Positions 53,362 to 60,673 of a stretch of 64,000 nt of DNA are shown in pieces. The DNA is from JAPLKB01 sp964532465 (GTDB lineage Bacteria; Desulfobacterota; Syntrophorhabdia; Syntrophorhabdales; Syntrophorhabdaceae). The notes under the pieces are model-generated. The model was not told the DNA's origin and searched no databases. It was given only the letters and a program-made list of their open reading frames with translations. Location: assembly GCA_964532465.1 (NCBI GenBank), contig CAZHHX010000001.1:62001-126000 (forward strand), in the 5' to 3' direction. Made by a program: the position numbers and the translations under genes. The number at the start of each line of letters is the position of its first letter. The stretch's first letter is position 1.

Positions 53362-54123
53362 CTAAGCAATGGAAATTCCTAATTCTTTGTTCACTAATTC
53401 ACACGCTTTCTTCTCAAAAAGAGATAGATCGCCCCAGTCGTCCGAGCAGCCAAGGTTGACGTGGCCAGTACCAGGATAGCATCCTAGGAAATGCGAACCA
53501 TCTCCCGACGACCCTACATTGTTGACTTCGGCGGCAACAACATAGGAAGGTTCTTGTTCTCCCTTGTTGAAAACCACAAGCACATGGGAACATCTGACGA
53601 GTCCTGCACACCTTACATCCGTCAGGAGGATTATTTCGTGAGTTCCTACATCATAACGTTTGACAAGGCGCGCATCTTGCACAAGCGGGAAATACTTATG
53701 ATCGATCGCTGGTTGTTCCGGTTCATGGGGAGGCTGTGCCAGCTCATCCGGCGATTCACATGACAGGATTCCGAAGGCAGGTTTCTTTGGAAGTTGTTCA
53801 AGATCGCCAGTCTCAATGTACATTCTCAGCAGCCTTGCCATTTCTGCACACCCGGCATGGAACAGTGCCAGATTTTTCTCGGTCGGTCGGAAAGGTCTGA
53901 CGTATTCTGCCAGCCAATGGCCGTCCTTCCACTCAATGGTGTACAAGTATTTGTCGTCCTCCTTCTTTAGTATTGCCACGCACGAAAAATCTGTGGTTGC
54001 CTTTCTCGCTTCGTTGAGTTTCAGGAAAAATCGCATATAATCGTTGAGATCGTCAAATAAAGTCTCAATCATTTCGTATTTCGTGTTCGTTCGCTTCAGC
54101 TTCTGAAAATTAAACAATCCCAT
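53362..54123 (-). CDS. Hypothetical protein, first gene of the HEPN/HNH cluster
   Basis: 253 residues; start at 54123 with GGAGG 7 nt upstream. I do not recognise a family. The N-terminal half is mixed alpha/beta with ETLFDDLNDYMRFFLKLNEAR and ILKKEDDKYLYTIEWKDG; the C-terminal half is beta-rich (HVLVVFNKGEQEPSYVVAAE, then GSHFLGCYPGTGHVNLG). There are no TM segments or signal peptide. It opens a run of four minus-strand genes after a 16-bp inverted repeat, so it may be the trigger, sensor or target-recognition part of the cluster. Confidence 0.6.
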   Translation of the reverse strand: MGLFNFQKLKRTNTKYEMIETLFDDLNDYMRFFLKLNEARKATTDFSCVAILKKEDDKYLYTIEWKDGHWLAEYVRPFRPTEKNLALFHAGCAEMARLLRMYIETGDLEQLPKKPAFGILSCESPDELAQPPHEPEQPAIDHKYFPLVQDARLVKRYDVGTHEIILLTDVRCAGLVRCSHVLVVFNKGEQEPSYVVAAEVNNVGSSGDGSHFLGCYPGTGHVNLGCSDDWGDLSLFEKKACELVNKELGISIA

Positions 54124-54170
54124 ATGCTATCCTCCAATTGCCCAACAATTAACTATACACACCAAATTGG

Positions 54171-54219
54171 ATGCATATTGGATATTCTGACTAATCCGTG
54201 TGTAATATCCAATATGCAT
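54171..54219. promoter_or_regulatory. 16-bp perfect inverted repeat upstream of the HEPN/HNH cluster
   Basis: ATGCATATTGGATATT (54171-54186) and its exact complement (54204-54219) enclose 17 nt. It lies 47 bp before the start of the 253-residue gene, where an operator would be, and contains two TTGGAT steps. A repressor site or leader hairpin is possible; none of the cluster genes is an obvious repressor except the WYL protein. Confidence 0.5.
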
Positions 54220-54570
54220 ACCCCAATCTTCATTAAAAATCTTTCCATCATCCGTCCAGGGGACTCTTAACGCTTATACCAAGTTTGTTAAGAACTAAGC
54301 ATAAATTATTATTGTTGAAACATCGTTACGGCCAAGTAATTACTGGACTTTCTTTGTACCCACTGGTTTACTTTCAATAAGTGAGTTGCAAAGGAATAAT
54401 GAAAAATCTTTATTGATCCCCGTAAAACCCACCTTTTTTTATTTTCCTGCTATTTCAATAAAATGTCAAGTATTTTTAAAGCATTATAAATTTTCAATCT
54501 GCTTATTGGAAGAAACTTCGAACATTGATTGATTTCTTGTATATACAAGCACCTTGTCTTCCCGACAAGA

Positions 54571-54595
54571 ATTCTCCGACACAGTGTCGGAGAAT
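54571..54595. repeat. Perfect 12-bp-arm palindrome (attctccgacac-a-gtgtcggagaat)
   Basis: Twelve-base perfect arms around one A, again with an ACAGT centre. Preceded by a small hairpin (cttgtc...gacaag, 54552-54569). Confidence 0.85.
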
Positions 54596-54997
54596 ATTAA
54601 TATTCCTGTAAATCCCACATGAAGGCTGCTCTACACGAGTTAGCTTTTTGAGTGAAATTAAGGAAGACAAGCCTGTAAAAAGTCACGCAGCCTCCAGGAG
54701 CATATTTTCCGGTCCATGGCCACGTTGACAGAAAACGTTCATGACATTGTCTTCCAACATACAAAGAACATCGGCAACCACAGCACATACCCTGTCGCAA
54801 AGACAAGAACATATGCCGCTTCCTGCTTTTGGCGCTACCTCCTTCCTCTGCATAAAGGCTGCTGCACGGAGAATGTTTACTGCAGCTGCCTTGAGGACAG
54901 CACAGAAGCTCACTGCAGGAAGGCCCCGCACTCTGGGGAACTTTGGGGACCCTCTTGAAATGCTGACATCTGCTCTGCTATATACGATTATTCATTC

Positions 54998-55669
54998 ATG
55001 CCGAGAAAAAGCCGAATGGACGCACCCGGTGCTGTTCATCATGTCATCATCAGAGGAATTGAACGCTCCTCTATCTTCAAAGATTCAAAGGACTATGAAA
55101 ATTTTATCTCCCGTCTCGCCCTCCTTCTCTAGCGAGACCTCCAAATCCTGTTATGCCTGGGCATTGATGAAAAATCATGTTCATCTGCTTCTCAGAAGCG
55201 GTTGTGTTCCCCTCGCATCCTTCATGAGAAGGCTGCTTACGGGTTATGATCAGCAGGAGGTTGGGTTACCGTTCAGGATTTGAGAAAATCAAAAGAAGTC
55301 TTTGCCGGCGATGAACGAATATTGGGAAGCAGTGCTTTTGTAGCCTCTGTTCTCGGGCAGGCAAACGAGGACTATAAGAAGAAGGCCATTGCCGCATTGC
55401 ACGGTATAGATATGGTGAGACTTGCAGCTATTGTATGTGATTGTTTTGGTCTGAATCCTGTCATACTCAAAAGTCCCTCAAAACAGTCCCATATTGCCCG
55501 GGTCAGGGGAATTATATCCCATATAGCCTTCGATATCTTAAGGCTCAGAGGTGTAGACATTGCAAAGCAGTTAAATGTAACTCCGGCGGCGGTGTCCAAG
55601 CTGGTAGCCAAAGGGCGCGCTGATCCATCATCGGAGGGAATTAAAAAGATCCTTTATGAGAAACAGTGA
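54998..55669 (+). pseudogene. REP-associated tyrosine transposase (RAYT), frameshifted and internally deleted
   Basis: The start at 54998 gives the classic RAYT N-terminus (MPRKSRMDAPGAVHHVIIRG) but hits a stop after 44 codons (TAG at 55130). The continuing homology (SCYAWALMKNHVHLLLRSG, with the HxH motif HVH) lies in another frame and ends after MRRLLTGY. About 100 codons of the usual core are then missing. The C-terminal part (GDERILGSSAFVASVL, helix-turn-helix KQLNVTPAAVSKL) continues from 55280 to 55669 as an open 129-codon frame. It is therefore inactive, but the C-terminal piece could still be translated. Confidence 0.75.
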
Positions 55670-55817
55670 GGTTACATTTCAACATTTCAAGAACGCCCCC
55701 TGTGACCCCTCGGTCTTGACGCAGGAAATATGGTCAGGAGACAACAAGGCTGATTGAAAAAAATATTATTGATGGTATATTAATCCATGAAATGGTCTAT
55801 GCCGCATGTGCCGGGAG

Positions 55818-55823
55818 TATAAT
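55818..55823 (+). promoter_or_regulatory. TATAAT -10 box directly before the radical SAM start
   Basis: A perfect TATAAT ends 5 nt before the GTG at 55829, so transcription would begin at about the start codon. No -35 match was found at the usual spacing. Confidence 0.35.
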
Positions 55824-55828
55824 ATATT

Positions 55829-56818
55829 GTGATTGCCCCTCTGACGCCATATGAATTGAAAATCGAGATTACGGATTTATGTAATTTGCGTTGCCGATTC
55901 TGCTACCTCGGCGAAGAACACCGTCAAGGCGCTCGGTTCATGCCTGAAGACGACGTGCTGCGCTGGATCGACTGGACGGTGGATAATTCCGTTCCGACTG
56001 TTCGTTTTACCGGCGGAGAAGCAATGCTTCATCCCCGGATAGAGATGTTTTGCTACTACGCCCATCTGCGCGGCCGCTATATTATCCTGAACACTAACGG
56101 CACGGGCGACGACAGTCTCTACCGGAAGTTATTCCGGGTAGTGAATGACGTGCGCATCAGTCTTCCCACCCTTGATGACGGGCGTATGGATGAACTGACG
56201 GGCGGCACGGATGTGCTTGCCGGAAAGAAGGATGTGATCCGGCTGGCATTGGAGGCAGGTGTACCCCAAATCTGTCTGCTCACGGCTCTGCTGCCGGAAC
56301 TGCACGGAACCATGGAAAATTTTATCCGGTTCGCAAGGATTTCGCCCCGGATTATCTGGATGCCTTTGCGTTACGAGTCAACGCCGACCAACCCACGTCC
56401 CTGGACAAGGGAAGATGCGCAGGCTTTTGCCGAGGAAATGGCCGGTCTTATGAAACAATACCCGGAAGAAGCGAAGGGAATTTTTCTGGCCATGCCCTTC
56501 TGCGGGGTTAGACCCGTAAGCCTTGGTGCAGGGGTTTTTCATGGCCGCACACGGGACTGCGGCCCCTTTGCGGCGCTCAATGTTAATGCTGGCGGCCGAA
56601 TGCAGGCATGCTTCGAGGTTGGACAGATTGATGGTGTCCCCACCCTTGCAGAAATCAGATGTTCCCCGGAAATCAATGCCTGTGCATCAATCGAATTGTT
56701 GCCCGATGAATGCAGGCGCTGCAAATACGTAGTCCGATGCGCCGGCGGCTGCCGCAAGCCCTACGGGCTGGTTCAGCACAACGGCAAATTAATCGATTAC
56801 CTGGCGGGGTTTATTTAA
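55829..56818 (+). CDS. Radical SAM/SPASM-type protein, putative peptide maturase
   Basis: 329 residues from a GTG at 55829. An in-frame stop at 55820 prevents a longer form, and there is no Shine-Dalgarno, which together with the nearby TATAAT suggests leaderless translation. The radical SAM motif CNLRCRFC is at ~18-25, followed by TVRFTGGEAMLHP. A SPASM-like C-terminal Cys set (C at ~256, then C...CRRCKYVVRCAGGC) is present. This layout is that of RiPP maturases and MoaA-like proteins. It converges on the TOMM operon and ends exactly at the MITE, so a role in the same pathway is likely but unproven. Confidence 0.75.
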   Translation: MIAPLTPYELKIEITDLCNLRCRFCYLGEEHRQGARFMPEDDVLRWIDWTVDNSVPTVRFTGGEAMLHPRIEMFCYYAHLRGRYIILNTNGTGDDSLYRKLFRVVNDVRISLPTLDDGRMDELTGGTDVLAGKKDVIRLALEAGVPQICLLTALLPELHGTMENFIRFARISPRIIWMPLRYESTPTNPRPWTREDAQAFAEEMAGLMKQYPEEAKGIFLAMPFCGVRPVSLGAGVFHGRTRDCGPFAALNVNAGGRMQACFEVGQIDGVPTLAEIRCSPEINACASIELLPDECRRCKYVVRCAGGCRKPYGLVQHNGKLIDYLAGFI

Positions 56819-56966
56819 TTCCAATTCTAAATCAAGGCGCTATCATCGTTGGCTTCGTCATCGGCTCCTCCGACGTACTATTGTAGTACGCCTACGCCTG
56901 TCCTCCCGTAGGGAGGGTCGCCTCTTCCTTGCCGCCTTGATTTCATCCTTGATTTAGAATTGGAAT
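56818..56966. mobile_element. MITE-like palindromic element, copy 2 (149 bp)
   Basis: Same terminal inverted repeats as copy 1 (attccaattctaaatcaagg ... gaattggaat), inverted relative to it. It has an extra 21-bp palindromic insert (cctgtcctcccgtagggaggg). The first base is the last base of the radical SAM stop codon (TAA). The opposite end lies in the 3' part of the dehydrogenase reading frame, whose stop codon (56878-56880) is inside the element. Confidence 0.85.
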
Positions 56967-58392
56967 AAATCCTCTTGCTTCCTATCATAAACTCACCAAC
57001 TGATGTCTCAGCGTAATAGTCAAGCCCTGCCGCCTCTGCAAAAAGATCGGAATCCCCGCCGCCGAGAGCGCAGGGAGCCAGATCCATAGCGGTTGCAACA
57101 AGGTACATGGTCTGATAGAGAACTCCCACATTCTTCAGTATGAGGTTGTATACCATGGATTCATACTTCCAGGTGAGCCGCTGGAATCTGGCCGTAACGG
57201 TAATGAGAATCTGCGGGAATTCTTCCAGCCCGGCCGAACCTCCAGCATCTTTAAGGAGCGCATCCGTTGCGTCTGTGGGATCGGATATTTTTTCAAGAAC
57301 ATGCCGGTCCGGGCAGTAGTGATACAGGCCTGAAGGAATTCCCCGGCATATATGCACGGTCAGGTAAAGCTCAAGTTCATAAATTGCTCCTCCCCCAGGA
57401 TAGGGCCGTGTGCTCAAATCCTGATATTCATTTTTCTTTATTGCCTTTACTCTTGCGGTTCGGTAGAGGAATTCTCCGAGCTGATTTGCCGTAACAGGCT
57501 CCTTTGAGTACTCCCTGATGGATTTTCTTTCTTCCAGGACAAGCGTGAAGGGATGATCCGATTCCCTTAAGGCGTCCATATCGGGCCGGTAGAGGGGAAT
57601 CGTGCCTTTCGCGACGGGCGGTTTAATTGCAGGCAAAGGATTAATTTTGTGAAGAAAACGATAGGTGCCGCCATAGGGGTTCGAGTGCCTTCCAAACCTG
57701 CTTCGGGCATGGAAAAGGAGGTCGTGGAAATCCCACTGGACAAGCGCTTCATTTTCTTCCTGATATTCGGTATGCGGTTTTACTTCACATGCAAAACCGC
57801 TGCCGACGAGCATTTGCAGGAAGAGGGCGATTGTATCGGGCGGCAGTTCCGGAAGACGGTCGCGCAGCGAAACAAGGGTTTGCGGTTTGGCCAGCTCAGC
57901 GGCAATTAGGGCGGCTTCCTTTTCGTGCATGGCAATTACGCCGTGGGCCAGAGGAGATTCCATGACCATCTCATTCCGGTTTCGGTGAATGTAAGTGAAA
58001 CGCGAAAGGATGTATTCCGCCTCGGGGCTGACAGGCACAGGTGAAAAGCTGAAAGAGGCGGATGCAGGGGCAAGGGTAGCAATCCGTTGTCCGTTGCAGG
58101 CAACGCTGTAACACAGAATCCAGTGTTCGATGAAGATCTTCAATAAGTAGTAGAGTTTCGGAAGGATTCCCGTACCATCTTTTTCCAGAACAATGCCTGC
58201 AAGTTTGTCTTCTGTTGCCCCGGTTGAGGCAAGAATATCGATGGCTTCTCTGAGTCCTGGGGAAAGACCGCCGAGGACAAGCTCCTTGTAAGTGACAGGC
58301 ATCCTGACAACAATACGGTCCGCCGATGGCGTTTCTACTTCAACTCCTTTTGCAAAGGAAAGCACATAGTCCTGCACCGGATGTGAAATCAT
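56878..58392 (-). CDS. SagB/ThcOx-type flavin dehydrogenase (azoline oxidase)
   Basis: 504 residues from the ATG at 58392 (overlapping the upstream stop as ATGA). An N-terminal ~280-residue docking region precedes the nitroreductase-fold FMN domain: LEERKSIREYSKEPVT, PYPGGGAIYELELYLTV, the Lys-Tyr pair in RLTWKYESMVYNLIL, and LAPCALGGGDSDLF. In TOMM pathways this enzyme oxidises azolines to thiazoles or oxazoles. Homologues end near VGEFMIGS. Here the last ~29 residues (from YSNSKSRMKS to the stop) are encoded by the MITE, a foreign basic tail. The upstream genes are the protease, precursor and cyclodehydratase. Confidence 0.88.
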   Translation of the reverse strand: MISHPVQDYVLSFAKGVEVETPSADRIVVRMPVTYKELVLGGLSPGLREAIDILASTGATEDKLAGIVLEKDGTGILPKLYYLLKIFIEHWILCYSVACNGQRIATLAPASASFSFSPVPVSPEAEYILSRFTYIHRNRNEMVMESPLAHGVIAMHEKEAALIAAELAKPQTLVSLRDRLPELPPDTIALFLQMLVGSGFACEVKPHTEYQEENEALVQWDFHDLLFHARSRFGRHSNPYGGTYRFLHKINPLPAIKPPVAKGTIPLYRPDMDALRESDHPFTLVLEERKSIREYSKEPVTANQLGEFLYRTARVKAIKKNEYQDLSTRPYPGGGAIYELELYLTVHICRGIPSGLYHYCPDRHVLEKISDPTDATDALLKDAGGSAGLEEFPQILITVTARFQRLTWKYESMVYNLILKNVGVLYQTMYLVATAMDLAPCALGGGDSDLFAEAAGLDYYAETSVGEFMIGSKRIYSNSKSRMKSRRQGRGDPPYGRTGVGVLQ

Positions 58393-60089
58393 AATATTTT
58401 GTACTCCCGATGCCGGGCAGCATAGAGCATGTTGTAGGCTTTGATCGCCATTCCGCCGATTACCAGCACAACCGTAATCAAGCCTATGGCTCCCCAGACC
58501 GTGAAGCGACGGCCGGTCATCCACAGGTCCGCCAGCCGCCAGAAGGGCAGGAGGATGAAGAAGACGGACATGAACCCGCTCAATATCCCGTAAATCATAT
58601 AGATTCGCTTCTCACGGGAAGGCGGTACAGCCTCGGCAGCGGGCTGAGTCCCCCTGATCCGTCCGAAAATGCATGTTTTAAGATAATTAAAAGATTTCTT
58701 CTGCAGATTGGGGATTTCCGTCCAGTCCATGAGTATGTAATAGGCATCCATCTTGATAAGGGGGTTGAAGTTCATGAGAAGACCGAAGGCATTCACAATG
58801 ACCAGAGCGATCCAGAGGGCAGCCCACTGACTTCCGGAAGCGGCTGTTATACCGGCACACCAGGCCGTTACTCCGAAAACTGCCCAGGAAACGAGAGGCC
58901 CTGCGAGAGACACCCATATCCGGTGCGATTTCTTAGGGAAAGTCCATGCCGACGTGGTATCGCAAAAGAAGATGAACATTGCCATATACCACATAATGCC
59001 GAGTTTGTTGACCTGTCCGCCGAAGTGCTTGCACGCCGCCCCGTGGGCGAATTCATGAAGTGCCGCATTTGCAAGCATTAAGAGGTATGTCATCACAATC
59101 ATGGCTGGGTACCGGAGGAAAAGACCGTCTATGTGCTGAAATATATGGACTATGGCATTCCGGTTCATGAAAAGGGGAATCAGCCCGGATAATCCGATTA
59201 AAACCAGAACTGATATGCCGACGGGACTGAACATGAAGCGCACATGCCTGTAGATCCAGGTCACCGCTGCATCGGGATGCGGGATGCTGAATACCGGTGA
59301 AAACCAGCGCTGCAATCTCTCTTTTCCCTGTCCCCTTTCAGATGTGCCCTCCAGCATACTCGAAGCTTCCAGCGTCTCGTAAAGCCTTTTCACATGATCC
59401 GGAGAAATAGGCCCCCATTCGACGGCATGTTCCAGATAGATGTCCTCCAGCGTGTTTACACCGTCAAGACGACTGAGAATGAACACATCGGAGGGCGACA
59501 GCTTGAGCACCTTCCGGTTCAGGGTGTCGTGGATAATGGCATTTCCGGATTTCAGACGGCTTGTCTTGTCCGTCGGGCACTCGATCACCAGATCTGCCCG
59601 CAGCTTCGGGGCAAGCCCCATGAACCACAATTTCCGTGCATGCTGTTCGGCCCGGCAGTACCTCATCATTACCAGCGAAGCCTGTTTGCCGTCGATACGG
59701 AAGAAGACCCGGTCCATGTTACGTTTGATAATGTGGAGCCACAACCCTTCGAGTGTGTCTTCAGAGTCCGCTTCGGCGGAGGGCACCTCGTAATCAGGTT
59801 CCTGATGGGGATTGAGAGGGATGGAGGCGTCATAAGAAAAATGGACATGCACCACCTCGTCATTCCAGGCAAAACCCACATTAAAAGGCTCTGCATTATT
59901 GAGCTCATTACACAGGGCAATGAGCTGTTCCGCCGCTTCAACAACTGCTGCGCTGGTTTGTTCTATCAGTTTACCCGGAAAGTCCCTGGCAGTAAGATAA
60001 GATCGTACAGTGTCTTCCAGTGTCCGAACCCAGGTAAACTCCGGTTTCACACTGATTGAAATGTCAAATTCAGGAACAGCGCTCTTCAT
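58389..60089 (-). CDS. M50-type membrane metalloprotease with RRE/PqqD-like domain
   Basis: 566 residues. Residues 1-145 are a soluble domain that faintly resembles an RsbW-type ATPase fold but lacks its Asn box. A PqqD/RRE-like winged helix lies at ~193-247 (VLKLSPSDVFILSRLDGVNT), the element that grips RiPP leader peptides. From ~285 on there are about eight TM segments with the zinc motif HEFAH (345-349) and a second site NPLIKMDAYY (~437-446), as in site-2-type M50 peptidases of RiPP clusters. It would cut or export the modified precursor at the membrane. The stop overlaps the next start. Confidence 0.75.
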   Translation of the reverse strand: MKSAVPEFDISISVKPEFTWVRTLEDTVRSYLTARDFPGKLIEQTSAAVVEAAEQLIALCNELNNAEPFNVGFAWNDEVVHVHFSYDASIPLNPHQEPDYEVPSAEADSEDTLEGLWLHIIKRNMDRVFFRIDGKQASLVMMRYCRAEQHARKLWFMGLAPKLRADLVIECPTDKTSRLKSGNAIIHDTLNRKVLKLSPSDVFILSRLDGVNTLEDIYLEHAVEWGPISPDHVKRLYETLEASSMLEGTSERGQGKERLQRWFSPVFSIPHPDAAVTWIYRHVRFMFSPVGISVLVLIGLSGLIPLFMNRNAIVHIFQHIDGLFLRYPAMIVMTYLLMLANAALHEFAHGAACKHFGGQVNKLGIMWYMAMFIFFCDTTSAWTFPKKSHRIWVSLAGPLVSWAVFGVTAWCAGITAASGSQWAALWIALVIVNAFGLLMNFNPLIKMDAYYILMDWTEIPNLQKKSFNYLKTCIFGRIRGTQPAAEAVPPSREKRIYMIYGILSGFMSVFFILLPFWRLADLWMTGRRFTVWGAIGLITVVLVIGGMAIKAYNMLYAARHREYKIL

Positions 60090-60216
60090 ACTCCATTGTC
60101 CTCAAACAGTTGCAGATCAGCGGAATCACTTTTTAGCGGGTGTGAGTCTGTCGCCGGTCTCTGACCGACTTGAATCCTGACATGCCCGGATCGCATTGCA
60201 ACCACGTCTTTATGAA

Positions 60217-60237
60217 GCAGAGATATTCATTCTCTGC
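60217..60237. other. 7-bp hairpin between precursor and protease genes
   Basis: GCAGAGA (60217-60223) and TCTCTGC (60231-60237) enclose 7 nt, in the 181-bp gap after the precursor gene. A weak processing or attenuation hairpin could let the precursor be made in excess over the enzymes, a common arrangement. No T run follows. Confidence 0.35.
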
Positions 60238-60270
60238 GGTCACTTTTGCCTAAAGGTACATTGTGTACGC

Positions 60271-60546
60271 TTAGTAGCTATAGCAAACGGCACAAATTTC
60301 TGCCGCAAATCGCTCCTCCGCATCTAAGATGTTGACATTCTCTGGGGGTCTCGGGATCACGAAAAAGATCTGCGTATCTGTTTGCTCCACAACCTTTATG
60401 TCTACCCCCTGTGGAACTTTGATTTCCTCATCCTCAAATACTGCGCGGGGATCTGCCAGGAGCCTCTCCTTGAAAGATGCGTCACTCCATGCCTTAGCGA
60501 TCAGCTTTGCATACTTCTTGCCCTGCTCTTTCATTTCTTCTTCCAT
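60271..60546 (-). CDS. TOMM precursor peptide with nitrile-hydratase-like leader (NHLP type)
   Basis: 91 residues from the ATG at 60546, with gaggggg 7-8 nt upstream. Residues ~25-69 (FKERLLADPRAVFEDE, VPQGVDIKVVEQTDTQ, IFFVIPRPP) are the hallmark of leaders derived from nitrile hydratase alpha. The tail is tiny: after ERFAAE only ICAVCYSY remains, with Cys85, Cys88 and Ser90 as heterocyclisation sites. There is no Gly-Gly cleavage motif; cutting near FAAE is a guess. It lies between the cyclodehydratase and the protease, fixing its role as the substrate of the cluster. Confidence 0.88.
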   Translation of the reverse strand: MEEEMKEQGKKYAKLIAKAWSDASFKERLLADPRAVFEDEEIKVPQGVDIKVVEQTDTQIFFVIPRPPENVNILDAEERFAAEICAVCYSY

Positions 60547-60673
60547 TTTATACCCCCTCTTTTTTTAAAAGTGTCTGAAGGCCTGTGAATCAGCGCTATT
60601 CTGATATGTTTCATGTTATCAGGAGAAACAGGTGTTGTCAATCCGATTCGGAAGCGGGATTCCGGCTTCTGTC

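Larger units (their letters stand above)
54124..54997. other. Gap between the HEPN/HNH cluster and the transposase remnant
   Basis: About 870 bp, AT-rich at first. It contains the 16-bp inverted repeat at 54171-54219 and the palindrome at 54571-54595. Several overlapping frames at 54597-54958 on both strands are Cys-rich and look like noise or debris from a decayed element. Confidence 0.4.

Noticed and set aside
54597..54958. Overlapping Cys-rich frames on both strands
   Set aside because: They contradict each other, lack start signals and match no family. Probably debris.
58410..60059. Two ~220-codon plus-strand frames opposite the M50 protease gene
   Set aside because: Both are antisense shadows with Arg/Pro/His-rich composition. 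The minus-strand protein has clear zinc motifs and membrane segments.
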